Positions 1 to 7,867 of a DNA stretch of 64,000 bases are shown here, piece after piece. This DNA comes from Ilumatobacteraceae bacterium (GTDB lineage Bacteria > Actinomycetota > Acidimicrobiia > Acidimicrobiales > Ilumatobacteraceae), in assembly GCA_009691255.1 (NCBI GenBank), contig SHUT01000002.1:1-64000 (forward strand). The letters run 5' to 3'. Each line of letters begins with the position of its first letter. Positions within the stretch are counted from its first letter, which is position 1. The translations under genes were made by a program, and so were the position numbers. Under the pieces are notes generated by a model. The model did no database searches. It saw only the letters and a list, made by a program, of their open reading frames with translations, and was not told the DNA's origin.

Positions 1-192
1 TTGCTTGGTTGTTTGCAGTGCATTGATGCTGGATCAGGAAGTATGGCGGTGACGGCTGCTGCTGGTGGTATCTCAGCTCTCACAATGGGAGCCAGACTCG
101 GGATCCGCAAGATTCGCCAAAGCATGCTCAGTGGACGCAAGGAAAAGCGAATAGACGAACCGCACGAAGAAATCGAGCATGCTCGGAAGTAG
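1..192 (+). CDS. hypothetical protein, probably truncated at left window edge
   Basis: Open frame from base 1 to a stop at 192; no recognisable domain. Confidence 0.35.
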   Translation: MLGCLQCIDAGSGSMAVTAAAGGISALTMGARLGIRKIRQSMLSGRKEKRIDEPHEEIEHARK

Positions 193-216
193 TCGATGCT
201 GATTGGAAATAAGTAT

Positions 217-1479
217 TCAGTCGATAGTTCCGTAAGCGCCCCGAGATGTGCCTGGACTTGCGTCAGCTCCCGACATGCTCTCAGATACCGCTTCATCGAG
301 GTGCGCAAGGAATAACGTCATGACGTTATTGTGGATTGCGTTAACGGTGAGATGAAGTGACGGGGGAGGCCCTTGTCGGTCGAGATACCAACCACGTCGT
401 CGCAAGTTGTCAGCAAGCGTAAAGATATCTAATTGCTCATCGCTGGTTGTAAATGAAAGGAGAGTTGCGTCAGGTTGTGCCAGCAAAACTAAAGATGGAT
501 GTCTATCAATGTGATTGGCGATAGCAAGAGCTGTCGTGCGCGCCGATTCAGTCACTCGCTCGTAGCCGTTGTCACCGAGGTAATGCATGACAGCCCAGGC
601 AGATGCAATGGGTCCACCAGATTTTGTTCCGAGGATGCCGCTGGAGCCGTATGTGCCTCCGAGCCAATTATCAGTGACGAAGGTTTGATCATTGCGCAAC
701 TCTTTTGTTCGATGCACAAGAACTCCGGCGCCTTTTGATGTGTAACCGTACTTATGTAAATCAACTGAAATTGAGGTAACACCGTCAACCCGGAAATCCC
801 AGGGAGCAATGTCATGTCCGAGTCGTTCGAGATAGGTGAGCGTGACTCCACCCATACACGCATCGACGTGACAATTGATTTCAGAGGCGCGGGCGAGTGC
901 AGCGATTTCTGCAACTGGGTCGATAACGCCTTGGGGATACTGCGGAGCAGAGGCCACAAGCAAAATCGTTTTGTCATCTACGGCATCAGCCATTGCTTGG
1001 ACATCGGCGCGCCAATCTGTTGTGACTGCGACTCGACGACTAGTGACATCAAAGTACGAGCATGCTTTTTCAAAGGCGGCGTGGGCTGATGTCGGCAGAA
1101 CGATATTTAGATCCGACCAGATTTTGCTTTGGTTTCGTCGTCCCTCGCGCGCCGCACGCACAGCCAAGAGGAGGCTTTCTGTGCCCCCAGAGGTCATGAA
1201 CCCGCTGCCTGTGTCGGGGGCATGAGTCCAGCCCAAAACCGTGGCAACTACATCTTTGGCCATTGTGCCCAGACTGGGAAACGCGTCGGTATTGAGGGCA
1301 TTCTCATTAGCGAATCTTTGGTACGCATCTTGGGCAACTTCAAGCACATCTGTACCCGCGCTGTAGGTCAAGGTAAATGCACGACCATCACGCCACGCCA
1401 CATCATTAACTCGCATGGTTTCAAGTTCTTCTTGAATGCGGCGAAGGGTGCGACCGGGTCCGAGCAGGGGAAATGCCAT
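217..1479 (-). CDS. PLP-dependent decarboxylase / aminotransferase class V-like (group II decarboxylase, sphingosine-1-phosphate lyase-like)
   Basis: 420 aa; 'MTSGGTESLLLAVRAARE' and 'SVDLHKYGYTSKGAGVLVHR' (PLP lysine motif). Confidence 0.85.
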   Translation of the reverse strand: MAFPLLGPGRTLRRIQEELETMRVNDVAWRDGRAFTLTYSAGTDVLEVAQDAYQRFANENALNTDAFPSLGTMAKDVVATVLGWTHAPDTGSGFMTSGGTESLLLAVRAAREGRRNQSKIWSDLNIVLPTSAHAAFEKACSYFDVTSRRVAVTTDWRADVQAMADAVDDKTILLVASAPQYPQGVIDPVAEIAALARASEINCHVDACMGGVTLTYLERLGHDIAPWDFRVDGVTSISVDLHKYGYTSKGAGVLVHRTKELRNDQTFVTDNWLGGTYGSSGILGTKSGGPIASAWAVMHYLGDNGYERVTESARTTALAIANHIDRHPSLVLLAQPDATLLSFTTSDEQLDIFTLADNLRRRGWYLDRQGPPPSLHLTVNAIHNNVMTLFLAHLDEAVSESMSGADASPGTSRGAYGTID

Positions 1480-1561
1480 ATCTGTACTCTATGAACTCGC
1501 AAACCCCTATGAATATTACATAACGGGCATTATGGGCTAAGTCTGACCTGTGGCGAAACGC

Positions 1562-1933
1562 CTACAATGCCTGTGGTCTGAGGTCGCTAGCGATTACAGG
1601 CTCTGCAGACTCGATTAGCCATTTAAGATCCTCTTGCAGGGTTTCTCTAGTTGCGCGTGACTTTGTTGATACGTCTGAACGAACGTCTTCAATCGCGCAA
1701 CTCAGGACATATATCTTGTCTTTTAAGTCATCAAGTTCGTCCCGTGCGACAACAAGTTCGTTCTCCGTTAGGGCAAGCTCTTTGGACCTCTGGCTGGCGA
1801 CCCAATCCCACTGTCGGCAGGCCTGACTACAAAATTCACGAGGTCGCCCTGGGCCAGTTTTGGCAGCCAGTACTCGCCGACACCACCGGCATCTATCAGA
1901 TGCCTTGTCAGGGCGCTTGTCTGATTTCATCAT
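1562..1933 (-). CDS. small Cys-containing protein with coiled coil, unknown function
   Basis: 123 aa; N-terminal CRWCRR...FCSQACRQWDW zinc-ribbon-like pattern followed by a charged helical segment. Confidence 0.6.
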   Translation of the reverse strand: MMKSDKRPDKASDRCRWCRRVLAAKTGPGRPREFCSQACRQWDWVASQRSKELALTENELVVARDELDDLKDKIYVLSCAIEDVRSDVSTKSRATRETLQEDLKWLIESAEPVIASDLRPQAL

Positions 1934-1945
1934 GACGAAATACTA

Positions 1946-3016
1946 ATGACGACTACAATCATTGTCGTGTCAATGCCAGCTCCACCTCAAAGATTATTTG
2001 CAAGTGATAACGCCAGCGGCATTCATCCGGATTATTTAGGGGCAATTGCCCAAGCCAATGTGAGCCACGAACTCGCCTACGGAGATGATCGATTTACGCC
2101 ACTTGCCGTTAGAGGATTTAGTCAATTAGCTGACTGTGATGTTGACGTGTTGTTCACGTTTGGAGGCACTGGCTCCAACATTTTGGCTCTTGCGATATTG
2201 CTTGACAGAGCCGAATCGGTTTTGTGTACCGAATGGTCTCATATTGCTGTCGATGAAACCGGAGCGCCTGAACGTATTCTTGGAGTCAAGTTGCAAACCG
2301 TTGTGTCCCCCGACGGAAAACTTCGGCCCGAACAAATCGAGTCTGCTGCGCATGCGCTTGGCAGTATTCATCACGCCCAACCAGGCGTGGTCTCAATTTC
2401 ACAACCAACAGAACTGGGCACGCTTTATACAGTCGCAGAAATCGAAGCGATTTGTCAGACAGCACACCAATACGGCATGCGAGTACATGTTGACGGAGCA
2501 CGTATTGCCAATGCAGTTGCCGCGATGGGTGCTACACGTGACGTGTTTCGCGCAATGACCTTTGCAGCCGGTATCGATGCGTTGAGTTTCGGAGGAACAA
2601 AGAATGCAATGCTCAATGCCGAAGCAGTGCTCATTGCTCCTCAGTATCGAGGTCGTCATGCTCAGTACTTGCATAAGCAAGTAACACAGTTGCCATCAAA
2701 GATGCGCTTCACGTCAGCGCAGTATGTACGGGCACTGAGTGACGATCTGTGGATCTCTACTGCGACTGCTGCCAATAGTTCGGCACAAATCTTGTTTGAA
2801 AAAACAAAGAGATTTGAGTCCTTGCGAATAGACAAACCTGCCGTCAATAGCCTGTTCCCCATCATCTTGGACCCAGCAAAAACAAAACTTCAAGAATGGT
2901 CCTTTTTTTGGGATTGGAATATAGACCAGAATCAGGTGCGTTGGATGACTTCTTGGGACACCTCCCCTACCGATATTGACGCCTTTGTGGCGGGAGTAGC
3001 CGCGGTTTTGGGCTAG
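1946..3016 (+). CDS. low-specificity L-threonine aldolase family (PLP-dependent beta-eliminating lyase)
   Basis: 356 aa; 'VSISQPTELGTLYTVAEIEAICQTAHQYGMRVHVDGARIANA' and 'DALSFGGTKNAML'. Confidence 0.88.
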   Translation: MTTTIIVVSMPAPPQRLFASDNASGIHPDYLGAIAQANVSHELAYGDDRFTPLAVRGFSQLADCDVDVLFTFGGTGSNILALAILLDRAESVLCTEWSHIAVDETGAPERILGVKLQTVVSPDGKLRPEQIESAAHALGSIHHAQPGVVSISQPTELGTLYTVAEIEAICQTAHQYGMRVHVDGARIANAVAAMGATRDVFRAMTFAAGIDALSFGGTKNAMLNAEAVLIAPQYRGRHAQYLHKQVTQLPSKMRFTSAQYVRALSDDLWISTATAANSSAQILFEKTKRFESLRIDKPAVNSLFPIILDPAKTKLQEWSFFWDWNIDQNQVRWMTSWDTSPTDIDAFVAGVAAVLG

Positions 3017-3156
3017 TAAAAGTGACGGCAGTGGCTCAACCCTGTGGATAACTGAAAAAATTTACGAATTTATGTGATTGCGTAATTGAATTTCTCGGAT
3101 TTCTTTCCGCTGTACAACCTTTGGACTAAGGTGACAATGTACCTACAGGGGGCAAT

Positions 3157-3462
3157 ATGGCAATCGGAGATTTGTTTTCAGCAAGGCCGTGGGAAGAAAC
3201 ATCATGGGAAATTGAGGCCGCGTGTCGTGGCCTGTCGAACATTTTTTTTCCAGCAGCAGCCGAACGTCCTCAAGCTCGTGAGCGCCGCGAATCCCAGGCT
3301 CGCGCAGTGTGTCTTTCTTGCTCAGTCCTTGAAGACTGCAGGTCATTTGCGCGTCGCCATCGTGAGTACGGTTTTTGGGGCGGAGAATCCGAAGAAGAAC
3401 GACACAGTGCTGGTTATCGCTTGATAGCGCCTATCGGTGTTCGTGCTCGCAACGTTGGGTGA
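3157..3462 (+). CDS. WhiB-family Fe-S transcriptional regulator
   Basis: 101 aa; ACRG...CLSCSVLEDC cysteine pattern plus 'YGFWGGESEEER' turn motif. Confidence 0.92.
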   Translation: MAIGDLFSARPWEETSWEIEAACRGLSNIFFPAAAERPQARERRESQARAVCLSCSVLEDCRSFARRHREYGFWGGESEEERHSAGYRLIAPIGVRARNVG

Positions 3463-3465
3463 TGT

Positions 3466-3984
3466 CTATTTAATTAGTCGAAGAGATGTGTTGAAGCGTT
3501 TACCTTTGGCGACATATGCCATTGCAGCAAATTCAATATCTTCTTGACTAGCACGATCAGGTTTAATAATTGCTGGCGCCCCTACTGCGAGTGACCCTGG
3601 CGGAACAACCGTGTTGTTCAGAACGACAGCATTTGCCCCAACAATTGCACCAGAGCCAACGGTTACGTTGTGCAACACGACTGCGCCTGAACTTACCTGT
3701 GCTTTGTCTGCAATACGACAACCCTCGAGATGGGCAAGATGTCCTATCACACAGTCATCGCCCACTGTTGTTGGGTATTGAGGTGTTGTGTGCACCACCG
3801 CGCCGTCCTGAATACTTGTGCGGGCCCCGATAAAAATTTCACCGTCGTCTCCGCGTAAAACAGCACTCGGCCAGATGGTGCTTTGGGCTCCAATAGAGAC
3901 TGAACCGATGACCACTGCATCAGGATGGACATAGGCGGTTTCGTGGATATTGGGAATTTGATCACCGAGTGCATAAATGGGCAT
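3466..3984 (-). CDS. gamma-type carbonic anhydrase-like hexapeptide-repeat protein
   Basis: 172 aa left-handed beta-helix pattern; 'VIGHLAHLEGCRIADKAQVSSGAVVLHNVTVGSGAIVGANAVVLNN'. Confidence 0.88.
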   Translation of the reverse strand: MPIYALGDQIPNIHETAYVHPDAVVIGSVSIGAQSTIWPSAVLRGDDGEIFIGARTSIQDGAVVHTTPQYPTTVGDDCVIGHLAHLEGCRIADKAQVSSGAVVLHNVTVGSGAIVGANAVVLNNTVVPPGSLAVGAPAIIKPDRASQEDIEFAAMAYVAKGKRFNTSLRLIK

Positions 3985-4030
3985 GCCCTACCGTACCAAT
4001 TTGCTTATCAGCAGGTACCGTATTGCCGCT

Positions 4031-5566
4031 ATGTCTCGTCGAATTGAAATTGAACTCACCAGTAAGCGTCCTGATGGAACCTGGACATGGCGCGCCGCCG
4101 GAGCCCGCGAGCCCAAAGGAGTCGTTGATTCAGGCATCGTCCCTGATGGAGCAACAGTAAATGAGACCCTGCGCGCTGAGATAGAAACAGACCTCGACGG
4201 AAGCCGCGTCTTGACGATGACTTCACTAAAGGCCAAGGCAGCTAGAGCAGGCATGTTGTCGCTGATTCCAAGTGATAAAAAATTCGAGCCAGTTACATCA
4301 GTGCTTCAGAAAAAAAGCGGACATAGTGATGGTCCTCGCAGTGGACCCCGACGCGAACGCTCTGATGGCGCACCAGATCGCAACCGTCCACCGCGCACAC
4401 GCACTGATGCACCAGCCGGTGATCGCACACGCTCTGATAAGCCTCGCTCTGATAAGCCTCGCTCTGATAAGCCTCGCTCTGACAGACCAGTATCAGATCG
4501 TCCACGTCGTCCACATTTTGAAGTTCCAGAAGAAACTCCTCAGCGTCCCAAAGCAAAGCGCATTCGTGCAGGGCGAGTCAATGTTGACGCTGTGCTGACT
4601 GCGCTTCCAGAGGCTCAACGAGCAGTTGCCGAGCGTGTCTTGTTGGGCGGTTTGTCAGCAGTTCGTGCTGGCGTTGCCGAACAAAATGCAGTTGCCTTAG
4701 CGGCTGGGCGCGATGTTATTCCGGCCGACGGATTAGTAGCAATCGCCGAGCAGTTGTTGCCCCGCTTGCGTGTTGCCGAATGGCTTGATCGCGCCCAAGC
4801 AGCAGAGAAAATCATGTCCGAAATTGATTTGCGCGATCTCAGGGCGTTGGTGGTCGCAGGTGATAATCCAGCAATTGCTCGCGATCAATCCACTCGAACA
4901 CTTGCAGCTGCAATCAAGTTGTCGCTCGCACGTCGTCAAGATGAAGAGATCAAGAATTGGCTAGAAGATATTACGCTTGCTCTTAAAGTAGGCAGAGTTG
5001 TGCGAGCATTAAATGCTTCATCTATGCCGCCCAAAGCTGGATTCCCGTTTCCGACAGAACTTGGTAATCAACTTGCGACTGCTGTAAGCGCTTCACTTAC
5101 CGCGGACTTACTCGTTGATCGTTGGATCATTGTGCTGGAGTCGGCTGCATTCTCTCCAGTGCATGCGCGCATTGTTCCCGTCGCATTACCCACCACAGTG
5201 ACGGAAGAACTGACCAAGACAGTGACTCGCCTAGCGCCACTAATGCCTCAAGTTGCCGCCTTGTTTGGCGTCGTCGTTGTTGCCAAAAAACAGATGCCTC
5301 GACCATTGAGGCCTGGACGCACGACGAGTAAACCAGTCAAGACTGTAGAAGCTCCCGCTAAACGAGTGCCAGTGACAGCGCCAGAAGTCATCGCTGAAAC
5401 AGCGCCAGAAGTCATCGCTGAAACAGCGCCAGAAGTCATCGCTGAAACAGCGCCAGAAGTCATCGCTGAAACAGCGCCAGAAGTCATCGCTGAAACAGCG
5501 CCAGAAGTCATCGCCGTCACGGTTGAAGCGCAAGAGCCAGTGGTTCTTGAATCCCCCGACGCCTAG
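4031..5566 (+). CDS. hypothetical protein with low-complexity repeat regions
   Basis: In-frame ATG at 4031 (MSRRIEIELTSKRPDGTWTWRAAGAREPKG); RSDKP repeats and a C-terminal APEVIAET repeat. Confidence 0.75.
   Translation: MSRRIEIELTSKRPDGTWTWRAAGAREPKGVVDSGIVPDGATVNETLRAEIETDLDGSRVLTMTSLKAKAARAGMLSLIPSDKKFEPVTSVLQKKSGHSDGPRSGPRRERSDGAPDRNRPPRTRTDAPAGDRTRSDKPRSDKPRSDKPRSDRPVSDRPRRPHFEVPEETPQRPKAKRIRAGRVNVDAVLTALPEAQRAVAERVLLGGLSAVRAGVAEQNAVALAAGRDVIPADGLVAIAEQLLPRLRVAEWLDRAQAAEKIMSEIDLRDLRALVVAGDNPAIARDQSTRTLAAAIKLSLARRQDEEIKNWLEDITLALKVGRVVRALNASSMPPKAGFPFPTELGNQLATAVSASLTADLLVDRWIIVLESAAFSPVHARIVPVALPTTVTEELTKTVTRLAPLMPQVAALFGVVVVAKKQMPRPLRPGRTTSKPVKTVEAPAKRVPVTAPEVIAETAPEVIAETAPEVIAETAPEVIAETAPEVIAETAPEVIAVTVEAQEPVVLESPDA
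4431..4482 (+). repeat. 15-bp in-frame tandem repeat gctctgataagcctc (3 copies plus partial)
   Basis: Direct reading; encodes RSDKP repeats. Confidence 0.95.
5375..5518 (+). repeat. 24-bp in-frame tandem repeat acagcgccagaagtcatcgctgaa (6 units, last diverged at its 3' end)
   Basis: Direct reading; encodes (T)APEVIAE repeats. Confidence 0.97.
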
Positions 5567-5614
5567 TCGCGTCCGAATCTTGCGGCGCAGCGGCAAGCAA
5601 CTACCGTGTAACAC

Positions 5615-6400
5615 ATGTCAGAAATAGTCCTATATGAACGTCGTGGTCAAGTAGCAGTCATCACGCTGAATCGTCCTGAAGCTCGCAACGCAGTCAACGG
5701 CGATGTTGCCCAAGGCCTTGAAGCGGCAATCGATAAAATGGAAGCTGATCCAGATGTTTGGGTGGGCATACTCACCGCAAATACAGATGGTCAAAAGAAC
5801 CCAGTATTTTGTGCAGGCGCTGACCTAAAGGCGATCAACTCTGGCGATGCTGGTGCGCTCAACACCAAGAGGGGTGGTTTTGGTGGCTATGCATATCGTG
5901 TACGAACAAAACCAGTCATTGTCGCTGTCGACGGACTGGCCACTGCGGGCGGATGCGAAATCGTCCTGGCTTCTGACATGGTGGTGGCGTCAACAACTTC
6001 TGCTTTTGGACTGGCAGAAGTAAAACGCAATCTCATCGCCGGCGCTGGCGGTCTTTTCAGGCTCCCCCGCGCGATCGGACAAGCAGTGGCAATGGAAGTC
6101 ATCTTGACTGGTGAACCACTACCCGCTCAACGTGCATACGAACTTGGTCTCGTTAATCGACTCACGGAGCCAGGTAAAACTGTTGAAGTAGCCCTCGAAC
6201 TTGCCAACAAGATCTGTTTGGCGGCACCACTTGCTGTCTATGCGAGTCGCAAAGTAGTTCTTGCTGCTGCATACGAAACCGATGAAGTTCTAAAGAAAAT
6301 GACGAATGCCGAATTCGCAGTGGTCTTGCAGTCAGAAGATACCAAAGAAGGACTTACTGCATTTATTGAGAAGCGTGCTCCTCAGTGGAAGGGCCGCTAA
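5615..6400 (+). CDS. enoyl-CoA hydratase/isomerase (crotonase family)
   Basis: 261 aa; 'VFCAGADLKAI', 'KPVIVAVDGLATAGGCEIVLASDMVVAS'. Confidence 0.93.
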   Translation: MSEIVLYERRGQVAVITLNRPEARNAVNGDVAQGLEAAIDKMEADPDVWVGILTANTDGQKNPVFCAGADLKAINSGDAGALNTKRGGFGGYAYRVRTKPVIVAVDGLATAGGCEIVLASDMVVASTTSAFGLAEVKRNLIAGAGGLFRLPRAIGQAVAMEVILTGEPLPAQRAYELGLVNRLTEPGKTVEVALELANKICLAAPLAVYASRKVVLAAAYETDEVLKKMTNAEFAVVLQSEDTKEGLTAFIEKRAPQWKGR

Positions 6401-6833
6401 GGTCGCGTCCAACCACAATGGTGCGGGCTGTTAATCCGTGCCGCTCAAATAGATTCTTCATTGCTCTGTCTCCGGGCAAAGCCTGAGCATAAATACGCCC
6501 CGCCAAAGAACCCAGAGTTGCGAGTGCTGCGTGCATGAGCGCGTCGGCTGTGCCGATATCACGCGCCTCTGGCTCTACATAGACATGACTGATACACCAG
6601 TGATTAAGGCGCCAAAGAGAGCAAACCAAAGTACCAACGATTGTGTCGTCGAGTCGGGCAACAAAGAATAATTCATCAGTAATGTCGCCCTTGACAAAGA
6701 CATCAATGTCCCCGCGCATTGACAGCGCCTCGATCGCAGAACGAGAACGGTGTTCAAGCAGAACGCCGAGATCGGCATCTTGGCCACGCTCCACTGACAC
6801 GAGCGACACGCTAGATCGTGTCCCCAAGTGCAC
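6363..6833 (-). CDS. GNAT-family N-acetyltransferase
   Basis: 156 aa; 'WCISHVYVEPEARDIGTADALMHAAL' then 'AMKNLFERHGLTAR'; probable GTG start. Confidence 0.75.
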   Translation of the reverse strand: MHLGTRSSVSLVSVERGQDADLGVLLEHRSRSAIEALSMRGDIDVFVKGDITDELFFVARLDDTIVGTLVCSLWRLNHWCISHVYVEPEARDIGTADALMHAALATLGSLAGRIYAQALPGDRAMKNLFERHGLTARTIVVGRDLSGPSTEEHASQ

Positions 6834-7191
6834 GTCGGCAAGCCTGTATCACAGTGACTCGGTTGCGGTGCACTAACTCATATTCAAGGATGCTTCGCTG
6901 CAGGAGGGGTGTCAAGGTGGTGAGTGTCTCAATAATTTGTCGAGCGGTGCGCGTGCTGTAGTCGATAAAAGGCCCAGCGTCAGTATTGGGTTCAACAATT
7001 GCAACTGACCTTTCTGGGCCAGAAGTAGCGGCGCCTGTTGGACGCACTTGTAGACGTTGCAACAACATGTCCCAACCCTGTTTTACAGCAAATTCTCCAA
7101 TCATGCGCGCGGCTGGTGCTTGGCGACGTACAGAATCGATGAACTCCTCTGCCTTGGCAGACATCTCGGACAGTGGCGTATTATTCGTCAT
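6811..7191 (-). CDS. hypothetical protein
   Basis: ATG at 7191 (MTNNTPLSEMSAKAEEFID); lies between two collinear genes with short overlaps. Confidence 0.6.
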   Translation of the reverse strand: MTNNTPLSEMSAKAEEFIDSVRRQAPAARMIGEFAVKQGWDMLLQRLQVRPTGAATSGPERSVAIVEPNTDAGPFIDYSTRTARQIIETLTTLTPLLQRSILEYELVHRNRVTVIQACRRALGDTI

Positions 7192-7696
7192 TTTTTGATA
7201 CGAAAATAGGACAGTCATCGTCTCCGACTGGACATATCGGAGCGGCACTGCGCACTAGTAAAAAACAACTTGAGCAGAGTTGCTCATCGTCACGTTTGGG
7301 CTGTAGGTGATCGTCGGCTAAACCTCGCTCATCAACTTCTAGTTCTTCATCCTCATTGACCTCATCTTCGGTAGCAACGAGCTTTTCTTTTAATATTTTA
7401 CTGAGATCATCTTCGACGTCATCTGGAGTTGTCAGATCCTCTTCGTCGTCGTCGTCACTTGCGCCTGGGTGAATCACGATTGTTGCGCCCATGCTGGCGT
7501 CGTCGTCTAGATCATCTGCGCCCTCTACATCGTCGCCGAACTCTTCTTCGTCTATTTCCCCATCTTCATCATCGAGTATTTCGGGGTCAATCTCGAGAGC
7601 GTCAAGCTCTTCTGGGTCGTTGTCGGCGTCTGCTGGGTTTATAACCTCACTCGGTTTTGTGGGTTTTGTGGGTTTTACTTTTTTCTTTGCAGCCAT
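7181..7696 (-). CDS. DUF4193-like acidic protein
   Basis: Very Asp/Glu-rich; Cys pair near C-terminus 'LCSSCFLLVRSAAPICPVGDDDCPIF'; ATG at 7696 (MAAKKKVKPTKP). Confidence 0.75.
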   Translation of the reverse strand: MAAKKKVKPTKPTKPSEVINPADADNDPEELDALEIDPEILDDEDGEIDEEEFGDDVEGADDLDDDASMGATIVIHPGASDDDDEEDLTTPDDVEDDLSKILKEKLVATEDEVNEDEELEVDERGLADDHLQPKRDDEQLCSSCFLLVRSAAPICPVGDDDCPIFVSKNDE

Positions 7697-7867
7697 ATGG
7701 TTGTCTTTCTGTGTATTGCGTACTGCGGCATTGGTCACAGAGATCTTTTGTAACTAAGCGCGCGGCGGGATACTAGGCACAAAACTGCGTCAACAGGCGC
7801 ATTGCAGCAAATTATCTCTAAAGTTCGTTTACTGACCCATTTCTGTGGGGGCTTGGTATCGCCTTGG

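Noticed and set aside
552-977. 141-aa minus-strand ORF overlapping the PLP decarboxylase
   Set aside because: Alternate frame of a clear enzyme CDS; no domain features.
5375-5518. Possible CRISPR array
   Set aside because: Repeats are directly contiguous with no unique spacers and encode an in-frame peptide repeat.
5240-5614. Minus-strand ORFs of 124 aa and 90 aa with repeated DDFWRCFS / MTSGAVSA units
   Set aside because: Antisense reading of the 24-bp tandem repeat; the plus-strand frame is the continuous long CDS, so these are artefacts.
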